A stretch of DNA of 8,280 nt. Origin: Thermoflexales bacterium. GTDB lineage: Bacteria > Chloroflexota > Anaerolineae > Fen-1058. Of the stretch, positions 1 to 5,061 are shown one piece after another (the stretch's first letter is position 1; every line of letters starts with the position of its first letter). The notes beneath the pieces were generated by a model, which saw nothing but the letters and a program-made list of their open reading frames with translations, was not told the origin of the DNA and made no database searches. A program made the position numbers and the translations under genes. The stretch lies in NCBI GenBank assembly GCA_030834835.1, contig JAUQXD010000283.1, forward strand, positions 1 to 8,280, given 5' to 3'.

Positions 1-54
1 GATCAACGCCGCTTCAACACCTTCTCGCAGTGCCAACAAAAATCCAGCCAGCAT
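1..54 (-). CDS. FTR1/EfeU-family iron permease, N-terminal fragment
   Basis: Only the first 18 codons are inside the window; the gene continues past the left edge. Read on the minus strand, they begin MLAGFLLALREGVEAALI. The REGxEAxLI motif at residues 10-18, inside a hydrophobic first helix, is the signature of the FTR1/EfeU oxidase-dependent iron permeases. In that family the R-E-G-x-E helix carries the acidic residues that bind iron during transport across the cytoplasmic membrane. The start is well supported: an AAAGGAG ribosome binding site lies on the minus strand at 60-66, five bases upstream of the ATG at 52-54. The gene diverges from a DtxR/IdeR-type regulator, which fits iron-responsive control. 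Family assignment rests on a short but distinctive motif; substrate and full length cannot be judged from here. Confidence 0.8.
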   Translation of the reverse strand, partial: MLAGFLLALREGVEAALI

Positions 55-59
55 ACCGT

Positions 60-66
60 CTCCTTT
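60..66 (-). promoter_or_regulatory. Ribosome binding site of the FTR1-type permease
   Basis: On the minus strand these bases read AAAGGAG, a near-perfect Shine-Dalgarno sequence. The spacer to the ATG at 54-52 is five bases. It fixes the start codon of the truncated permease gene. Confidence 0.75.
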
Positions 67-86
67 ACGAAGTGATTGGAAGTAGG

Positions 87-111
87 TTATACTTAAACAC
101 GATAAGTATAA
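87..111. promoter_or_regulatory. Perfect 9-bp inverted repeat, candidate metal-regulator operator (FTR1 side)
   Basis: TTATACTTA (87-95) is followed by a 7-base spacer and its exact reverse complement TAAGTATAA (103-111). The element is AT-rich and lies 33 bp upstream of the permease start. Read on the minus strand it contains TATAAC and TATACT, either of which could act as a -10 box, so a bound repressor would block the permease promoter. DtxR-family proteins bind as dimers to pseudo-palindromes of about 19-25 bp next to the genes they control, and such a regulator is encoded just to the right. The sequence does not match the classical DtxR box, so the assignment is inferred from position and symmetry. 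Confidence 0.55.
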
Positions 112-129
112 TAAAAATTACGCAACGAT

Positions 130-156
130 TTGTCAAGCCGCTGCTTTGCATATTAG
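130..156 (+). promoter_or_regulatory. Possible promoter of the DtxR-family gene
   Basis: TTGTCA (130-135) resembles a -35 box and TATTAG (151-156) a -10 box, with a short 15-base spacer. The -10 overlaps the left arm of the inverted repeat at 152-177, which would suit autoregulation. The match is modest and other placements are possible. Confidence 0.3.
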
Positions 157-177
157 GCTATTTACCAAAAGCCTAAT
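152..177. promoter_or_regulatory. 8-bp inverted repeat with TTAGG/CCTAA half-sites, candidate operator of the regulator gene
   Basis: ATTAGGCT (152-159) and AGCCTAAT (170-177) are exact reverse complements around a 10-base AT-rich spacer. The TTAGG and CCTAA ends recall the outer half-sites of the 19-bp DtxR/IdeR box, but here they are 14 bases apart instead of nine, so this is not a canonical box. The element ends 31 bp before the regulator start, where autorepression is plausible. It could also form a hairpin in the 5' leader RNA. The functional role is inferred. Confidence 0.45.
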
Positions 178-208
178 TGCCATCTCGACCAATCACTAAC
201 GAGGCCGT

Positions 209-895
209 ATGCCGGAACCGATCAAGTTGACCGAAACCTATGAGAACTATCTGGAAGCCATCTACAACATGCACGACGAAGCGTCTTCGACGGGGCAAAC
301 GGTCATCAACGCGCGGTTGGCCGATCGGCTGGGGGTGAAGCCGCCGACGGTGAGTCAAACCCTGCAGCGCATGGCGCGCGATGGCTACGTCAAGATCGAC
401 GAGGGTGACATCGCCTTGACCAAACACGGCCTGGAGATTGCGGAAGCATCGATTCGCCGCCACCGCATCATTGAGCGCTTCATGTCCGATATTCTCAACA
501 TCGAGTGGGCCGTGGCGCACCGCGAGGCTGAGCGTTTGCAACACGCCATCTCGCCGTTGATCGAGAACAAGATGCTGGCCGCGCTGGGACATCCCACCGC
601 CTGCCCGCACGGCAATCCTATTCCGGGGATGATGAATACCAGATTGCCGGCTGATGCGCTACTGCTGAGCAATGCTCTTGAAAATCAGCGCGTGGAGATT
701 CTGCGCATCACCGAAGAAGGCGAGCGTGATCCGCGCCTACTGGATTATTTGCAGAAACAGGGCCTTACCCCTGGGGCGCGTATCGTGGTGAAAGAGGCGG
801 TAGAATATACCGGTGTGGTGACGTTTGAGAAAGCCGATCAATCGATTGCGCTGGGCTTGAAGGCCGCGCGCACAATCTGGGTGAAACCGGTCTAA
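209..895 (+). CDS. DtxR/IdeR/MntR-family metal-dependent transcriptional regulator
   Basis: This is a 228-residue protein, the usual length of three-domain DtxR/IdeR proteins. Residues 8-73 form the winged helix-turn-helix; the recognition helix is marked by RLGVKPPTVSQTLQRMARDGYV. Residues 74-140 are the metal-binding dimerisation domain, with the family signature HRIIERF and the HGNPIPG loop at 134-140. Residues from about 155 to 228 resemble the C-terminal SH3/FeoA-like domain. Family members bind Fe(II) or Mn(II) and then bind operators to repress uptake genes, so control of the divergent FTR1-type permease is the likely job. Aligned by eye, the metal positions read H85, E89, H104, E108, Q111 and H112. 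Q111 sits where Glu is usual, and N13 sits where DtxR has Met10 or MntR has Asp8. Iron versus manganese specificity therefore cannot be called. GAGG at 201-204 supports the ATG at 209. The stop codon overlaps that of the convergent downstream gene. Confidence 0.92.
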   Translation: MPEPIKLTETYENYLEAIYNMHDEASSTGQTVINARLADRLGVKPPTVSQTLQRMARDGYVKIDEGDIALTKHGLEIAEASIRRHRIIERFMSDILNIEWAVAHREAERLQHAISPLIENKMLAALGHPTACPHGNPIPGMMNTRLPADALLLSNALENQRVEILRITEEGERDPRLLDYLQKQGLTPGARIVVKEAVEYTGVVTFEKADQSIALGLKAARTIWVKPV

Positions 896-1242
896 ACCTC
901 AATTCGCTCCAGCGCCACCACCATCTCCATCGGCACGACTAAGCCTTCGTGGCCGCAGTTGGGGCACACGCCGTCGACGGCCTCATAGCGCAGGCCGCAG
1001 CAATTCCAGCAGATATAGCGGCCCGGCTTCGCCGCAAAGTGAAGTTCCGCGTGGCCCGCCGGTGTCGCCTGCCGCATCGTATCGATCGCCGCGCGGATCA
1101 TTTCGGGCGTGATGTCTTCGGCCGGATACGTCACAAAATACAGCGCGCGAATATCATGTTTGCCCTGTGCGGTCGCCTCGGCCACCGCCTGATTGATCAA
1201 CGCGCGAGCCTGTAACAGCAGATCATCCGGTAATTGGGTCAT
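892..1242 (-). CDS. HypA-like zinc-ribbon protein lacking the nickel-binding N-terminus
   Basis: This is a 116-residue cytoplasmic protein matching HypA/HybF in size and layout. It has an N-terminal alpha/beta part (residues 1-70), then a zinc ribbon with CWNC (78-81) and CPNC (93-96), and ends in LERIEV, much like the strand ending of HypA. HypA is the metallochaperone that delivers nickel to [NiFe] hydrogenase with HypB. Its nickel site needs His2 in the conserved start MHE; here the start is MTQLPDD, so that ligand is missing. No hydrogenase or other hyp gene is visible nearby. It is best described as a HypA-fold zinc protein of unknown job, possibly a structural or redox-sensitive zinc-ribbon protein. 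An extra cysteine, C82, follows the first CxxC. The gene is divergent from ssb across a 59-bp gap and convergent with the DtxR-type gene. No strong Shine-Dalgarno is visible; a weak GAGAG lies upstream. Confidence 0.75.
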   Translation of the reverse strand: MTQLPDDLLLQARALINQAVAEATAQGKHDIRALYFVTYPAEDITPEMIRAAIDTMRQATPAGHAELHFAAKPGRYICWNCCGLRYEAVDGVCPNCGHEGLVVPMEMVVALERIEV

Positions 1243-1248
1243 TTCGAT

Positions 1249-1271
1249 TTTCTCTCACTCGATGTTAAAAT
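1249..1271 (+). promoter_or_regulatory. Possible -10 region of the ssb promoter
   Basis: TAAAAT at 1266-1271 is a good -10 match, 31 bp upstream of the ssb ATG. The expected -35 position holds only a weak hexamer (TTCGAT at 1243-1248, 17 bases away). The HypA-like gene starts on the other strand at 1242, so its promoter must share this short gap. The call rests mainly on the -10 match. Confidence 0.3.
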
Positions 1272-1301
1272 CAGCCTATCCTACTCAGTCTGGAGGTTAC
1301 C

Positions 1302-1694
1302 ATGCCTGCCCTTAATCGTGTGCAACTCATCGGACATCTGGGCCGCGACGCGGAAGCCCGTTACACCGCCAAAGGCACCAAGTACGCCACCTTCAACCTG
1401 GCCGTCAACCGCACCTGGAAATCGGCCGAGGGCGAGAGACACGAGGCGACCGATTGGTTCCTCATTAACGCCTGGGGCCGCCTGGCCGACATCGCCGTGC
1501 AGTACCTGAAGAAAGGCCGGCTGGTGTTTGTCGAAGGCCGTTTGCAGACCGATCGGTGGGAAGACCCCAAAGGCGAAACCCACTATCGCACCACGGTCAT
1601 CGCCCGCACTATCCAACTGCTCGATCGCCGGCCCGAAGAACCGGAAGCCGTCGAAGCCGCGATCGATACGGCCGCCGACGATCTGGCCGAGTGA
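1302..1694 (+). CDS. ssb: Single-stranded DNA-binding protein (OB fold)
   Basis: This is a 130-residue protein with the SSB OB fold over residues 4-109: NRVQLIGHLGRDAEARYT, the FNLAVNRTW strand, TDWFLINAWGRLADIA, the GRLVFVEGRLQTDRW core strand, then a last strand ending near LLDRR. It binds and protects single-stranded DNA, usually as a tetramer, during replication, repair and recombination. The tail after the fold is only about 20 residues, acidic, and ends DDLAE. The usual C-terminal tip (DDDIPF-like), which docks partner proteins in most bacteria, is not present. This may be a lineage variant or a secondary SSB paralogue. The start is secure: GGAGG at 1292-1296 sits five bases before the ATG. 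The gene appears monocistronic and is followed within 20 bases by a terminator hairpin. Confidence 0.93.
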   Translation: MPALNRVQLIGHLGRDAEARYTAKGTKYATFNLAVNRTWKSAEGERHEATDWFLINAWGRLADIAVQYLKKGRLVFVEGRLQTDRWEDPKGETHYRTTVIARTIQLLDRRPEEPEAVEAAIDTAADDLAE

Positions 1695-1728
1695 CGTCTG
1701 ACGATGATGAGTGACGAGTGATGAGTGA
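1692..1728 (+). repeat. Degenerate heptanucleotide tandem repeat starting at the ssb stop codon
   Basis: Starting at the TGA stop of ssb, the sequence reads in roughly 7-base units: TGACGTC, TGACGA (one base short), TGATGAG, TGACGAG, TGATGAG, then TGA. The clean part is three TGAYGAG units at 1705-1725. Short tandem heptamers of this style are known between genes in cyanobacteria (STRR elements). Here the units also supply the left arm of the terminator hairpin. Confidence 0.6.
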
Positions 1729-1751
1729 AACATTCATCACTCGTCCTTTTT
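1713..1751 (+). terminator. Rho-independent terminator of ssb
   Basis: GACGAGTGATGA (1713-1724) pairs perfectly with TCATCACTCGTC (1734-1745), a 12-bp stem. It can extend inward by a G-T and a T-A pair to leave a GAAAC loop. C-TTTTT follows at 1746-1751. The stem is built from the heptamer repeat units described for this region. Confidence 0.85.
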
Positions 1752-1957
1752 GTTCGTCAACATCCGATCGATCCTCTCTCCCACCCGGCCCCGTTCATCA
1801 CACCACTCGGCTGCCGCAGATAGATCATAATCGCGGATGGCCAAAACGCCAACCCCCAAAACTGTTACTCAAGTGTAACTCGCATTGCATTGCTTTCTTA
1901 CCCCCAACCAGATTACACTGAAAACAGATAGCGCATCTTGATTTGCAAGGAACTACC
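1752..1957. other. Intergenic region upstream of the secreted hydrolase gene
   Basis: No convincing gene is seen in this stretch of about 200 bp. It holds an imperfect 16-bp palindrome at 1864-1879 (GTTAC and GTAAC arms, six of eight positions pairing). A weak promoter-like pair follows: TTGCTT (1890-1895) and TACACT (1914-1919), 18 bases apart. The palindrome lies just upstream of that -35 and could be an operator, but this is only positional inference. AAGGA at 1947-1951 is the ribosome binding site for the ATG at 1958. Confidence 0.4.
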
Positions 1958-4951
1958 ATGAGAATCTTGCGACTGCTCGTTGTTAGCGCTGCGACCATGG
2001 CCGCGCTGGCTGTCACCTCGATTGGACTGGGCACTGCCCGATCGGATTTGAATGAAACCGCGACGCCGACTGCCCCGCATTTAGGGTACGGCTTCAACGT
2101 GTGGGATCGCGTCGAACTGGCCAGCGGCCTGGGTTTCGATTGGATCAAATTGATCGAAGAAGCGGGGCCGCCGCCCGCGACCCGCCTGCCGTACAAGATA
2201 TTGTATCGCGTGTTCGTCGACGGCTACCCGGCCTCGATTGACGATTACCTGCAGCACATCCGCGATCTGGTCAATGCGGGCCGGGGCAAAGTCGAAGCCT
2301 ACGAAATCGGCAACGAGGCCAATCTGGCCGGGCCGGGTTTCTGGGGCGGCCAGCCTGTCAATCCCGAAGCATACGCACAATTGCTGTGCGACGTGTACCC
2401 CGTCATCAAGCAAGTGGATCCCTCAGCCATCGTCGTCAGCGCGGGCCTCGCGCCGGTCGGGCCGTGGGAGCCTCAATACTGGGGCACGGTCATGGATGAA
2501 GTCGTGTACACGCAGCGTGTGCTCGCCCGCATGCTGATCCTGAACGGCGGCCAGTTCTGCATCGACGCCTTCGGCTATCATCCGCACGGCTTCAAATTCA
2601 CGCCCGAAACGCCGTACGCCGATGCGCCCAACGGCTTTGCCTTTCGCGGAGCCGAGCGCATTCATGACGTGATGGTGTCTGCCGGCGCAACGAGCATGCC
2701 CATGTGGGCCACCGAATTCGGCTGGATTCGCGATCCACACTTCGATCCATGGATCAACGGAAACGGTCAGCCGTCTTCGTATGGCTGGTGCACGAACGAG
2801 ATCGGCACCGACATCGAAGGTTTTTTGTGGATGCTGGTCACGGAGCAGCAGCAGGCCGATTATCTGGTGCGCGCCTTTGAGTATGCCGACGCCAACTGGC
2901 CGTGGATGGGGCCGATGTTTGTGTGGGATCTCGATCTCTTCTATCGCGGCTGGTCATGCTCGCCGCACCGGTTCTATTCGATCTTCTATGCGTCCGACGG
3001 CGATCCCAATCAGCATGTGCCTTCGCCCGCCTATTACGCATTGCAGGCGATGCCCAAGCGGTACGTCAGCGAATCGGAACTCCTCGTACAGCCGGCCGCC
3101 TTCTCGTTCCTCACCGAAGTTGCCACGCCGACGATTCAAACGCGCCCGCTCACTATCGCCAATGCCTCTCTGTCGATGACGTTCACGTGGTCGATCTCGA
3201 TCGAAACGAGCAGCCCGATCACGCTCGACGTTTCACCCGTAACCGGCACCAACAATGCGACCGTGACCGTCTCGATCGATCCCGGCGCGATCACGACGAC
3301 CGGCACATACACGGCCAACCTGATCGTGACCGCCGATCCCACGACGACCATCGGCAGCCCGGCGATCGTCCCGCTCGAGGTGCTCGCCGTCGATCAGATC
3401 CATCGCACCTACCTGCCGATCGTGCTGCGCAACTACGCGGCTCCAGTGCCGTCGTTATTCGACTCGCCCTACACCCACTTCGGCCTCGATTTCATCTCGT
3501 CGCCCGATCACCGCGCCGACATCCGCTATCAGCGCGCGGCGGAACTCAACGCCGGACTCAATCGCTGGCCGATGTACTGGAACAACATCGAGCAGAATGC
3601 GGTGGCGCAGCCCGGCGTCTACACGTGGGCGTGGCAGGATGACAACACCATCGCCGACGTTCAGCACGGCCTGACCGTCGATGCGATTTTGCTGGGCATT
3701 CCATCGGGCCTGGTGAGTGGCACCGCTTCGATCGAGTTCGCGCCGCGCGTCGGCGAAGAGTCGCACTTCCCCACCGATCGACCGGCGGCACCCGTCGCGC
3801 CATCGGCCAGTGTGCCGATCGGGTTGTATGCGCCCGTGTTCAACGACGGCACCGACACGCCCGGTCCGGGCAAATCGATCAACCCCGACAATCGCTGGGC
3901 GCGCTTCGTCTATGCGGCCGTCGATCGCTATCGTCCCGGCGGTGTACTGGCGCAGCAACAGGGCTGGACCAATGGGCAAGGCATTCGTGTGTGGGAGATC
4001 TGGAATGAACCGGATTTCGACGTGTTCTTTACGGGCACGGTGGGCGATTACACACGCCTGCTGAAAGTGGGTTATCTGGCCGCGCACCACGCCGATCCGA
4101 ATGCTTTTATTCTGTACGGCGGCCTAGTGACATGGCAGAACCCGGCGTGGCTCAACGATTCGCTGAACCTGATCGCCGCCGATCCAGATCACGAGGCGAA
4201 CCAGTGGTATTTCGACGGCGTAGCCGTGCACGTGTATTCATGGGCGTGGCAGACCTTCGACTATCTGTATCGCGCACGCGTGGCGCTGGACACGCGCGGC
4301 CTGACGGCGAAGACGTTGTGGCTCAACGAGACGGGCGTCTCCGTCTGCGACGATCTGCCTGGCCCGGCCTGTGACGATGTGAGCAACTCGCCGTATCGGG
4401 CCACCATGAGCGAACAGGCCGACTATTTGATTCAGACGATGACGTTTGCCGCGTGGCTCAAAGTGCAGGGGGCGCTGTGGTTCCAGCTCTACGATGATAA
4501 TGGCAACGGCTGCCCCGGCATCGATGCGTTTGGCCTGGTGCGCAATTTGCCCGGCGCGTGCAACGGGCGGGACGGCACCACCCGACCGGCCTTCGACACT
4601 TACAATCTGATCATTCAGCAGTTAAGTGATGTGCTGCCCTACTGGCGCAAGCGGCCGGTGCCCAATCAGGAGATCATCGCTTTCAAACGGCCCGCGACCA
4701 GTGAACGCGTGGTGGTGATGTGGAACCGATATTACACGACGACCGAAACCGTCGTCTTAAGCGCGACCGCCGCGTCGGCGGTGCTGCTATATCCCGATGG
4801 CCTCACGCAGCCCGTCGTGCCGATCAGCGGCACGTACACCATCGATCTGCCGCCCGCGACCAACGACAACACGCTCACCTCTGACGGCAAGGCGCCCATC
4901 GGTGGGCCGCCGCGCATTTTGATCGAGTACGATCCGATGATAAAACCATAA
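1958..4951 (+). CDS. Secreted protein with two tandem TIM-barrel glycoside-hydrolase-like modules
   Basis: This is a 997-residue protein. AAGGA at 1947-1951, six bases upstream, favours the ATG at 1958 over an in-frame TTG at 1943. Residues 1-28 are a signal peptide (MRILRLLVV, then a hydrophobic stretch ending near GTARSD). Module 1 (about 40-370) has the clan GH-A pattern: YEIGNEAN with E120 as likely acid/base, FGYHPHGF near 205, and MWATEFGW with E253 as likely nucleophile. Residues about 377-480 are a BACON/Ig-like beta-sandwich rich in Thr and Val, followed by the linker TYLPIVLRNY (484-493). Module 2 (about 505-895) repeats the pattern with EIWNEPD (E684), VAVHVYSW and LWLNETG (E791). 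A beta domain at about 900-995 may be the accessory domain that packs on the second barrel. Both barrels keep paired glutamates and are probably active on extracellular polysaccharide. The GH39/GH5-like family and the substrate cannot be fixed by eye. Confidence 0.82.
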   Translation: MRILRLLVVSAATMAALAVTSIGLGTARSDLNETATPTAPHLGYGFNVWDRVELASGLGFDWIKLIEEAGPPPATRLPYKILYRVFVDGYPASIDDYLQHIRDLVNAGRGKVEAYEIGNEANLAGPGFWGGQPVNPEAYAQLLCDVYPVIKQVDPSAIVVSAGLAPVGPWEPQYWGTVMDEVVYTQRVLARMLILNGGQFCIDAFGYHPHGFKFTPETPYADAPNGFAFRGAERIHDVMVSAGATSMPMWATEFGWIRDPHFDPWINGNGQPSSYGWCTNEIGTDIEGFLWMLVTEQQQADYLVRAFEYADANWPWMGPMFVWDLDLFYRGWSCSPHRFYSIFYASDGDPNQHVPSPAYYALQAMPKRYVSESELLVQPAAFSFLTEVATPTIQTRPLTIANASLSMTFTWSISIETSSPITLDVSPVTGTNNATVTVSIDPGAITTTGTYTANLIVTADPTTTIGSPAIVPLEVLAVDQIHRTYLPIVLRNYAAPVPSLFDSPYTHFGLDFISSPDHRADIRYQRAAELNAGLNRWPMYWNNIEQNAVAQPGVYTWAWQDDNTIADVQHGLTVDAILLGIPSGLVSGTASIEFAPRVGEESHFPTDRPAAPVAPSASVPIGLYAPVFNDGTDTPGPGKSINPDNRWARFVYAAVDRYRPGGVLAQQQGWTNGQGIRVWEIWNEPDFDVFFTGTVGDYTRLLKVGYLAAHHADPNAFILYGGLVTWQNPAWLNDSLNLIAADPDHEANQWYFDGVAVHVYSWAWQTFDYLYRARVALDTRGLTAKTLWLNETGVSVCDDLPGPACDDVSNSPYRATMSEQADYLIQTMTFAAWLKVQGALWFQLYDDNGNGCPGIDAFGLVRNLPGACNGRDGTTRPAFDTYNLIIQQLSDVLPYWRKRPVPNQEIIAFKRPATSERVVVMWNRYYTTTETVVLSATAASAVLLYPDGLTQPVVPISGTYTIDLPPATNDNTLTSDGKAPIGGPPRILIEYDPMIKP

Positions 4952-4966
4952 CCCTCACTGAATCAA

Positions 4967-4999
4967 AAGAGAGCCGCCGCGAACGGCTCTCTTCATTTT
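4967..4999 (+). terminator. Rho-independent terminator after the hydrolase gene
   Basis: AAGAGAGCCG (4967-4976) pairs perfectly with CGGCTCTCTT (4984-4993), giving a 10-bp stem with a 7-base loop. CATTTTC follows. It lies 15 bases after the hydrolase stop codon, so the STAND gene downstream most likely has its own promoter. Confidence 0.85.
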
Positions 5000-5009
5000 C
5001 TTGCCCACT

Positions 5010-5037
5010 TTGCGTTTGATATGCTTCGATGTAAACT
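5010..5037 (+). promoter_or_regulatory. Possible promoter of the STAND gene
   Basis: TTGCGT (5010-5015) and TAAACT (5032-5037) lie 16 bases apart, ending 24 bp before the first ATG at 5062. Each matches the sigma-70 consensus only partly (three and four of six). A promoter is expected in this gap because a strong terminator lies immediately upstream. No operator-like palindrome is seen. Confidence 0.35.
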
Positions 5038-5061
5038 CTAAGCATCCCTCATCTACGGGTT

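Noticed and set aside
1705..1745. CRISPR-like or phage attachment repeat after ssb.
   Set aside because: Units are only seven bases long without spacers, and the inverted copy plus T-tract is explained by a terminator.
1718..1921. Possible small gene of 67 codons after ssb.
   Set aside because: It starts inside the ssb terminator hairpin, lacks a ribosome binding site, and its composition shows no protein-like pattern.
1943..1957. TTG at 1943 as an earlier start for the hydrolase.
   Set aside because: The Shine-Dalgarno AAGGA lies after it and serves the ATG at 1958, which also gives a normal signal peptide.
2902..3642. Open frame of 246 codons on the plus strand in another frame of the hydrolase gene.
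   Set aside because: Its product is rich in Arg, His and Asp with no domain pattern, typical of an out-of-frame reading of a GC-rich gene.
3455..4090. Long open frame of 211 codons on the minus strand within the hydrolase gene.
   Set aside because: It is antisense to a well-supported catalytic module, has no ribosome binding site or recognisable motif, and such frames are common opposite GC-rich genes.
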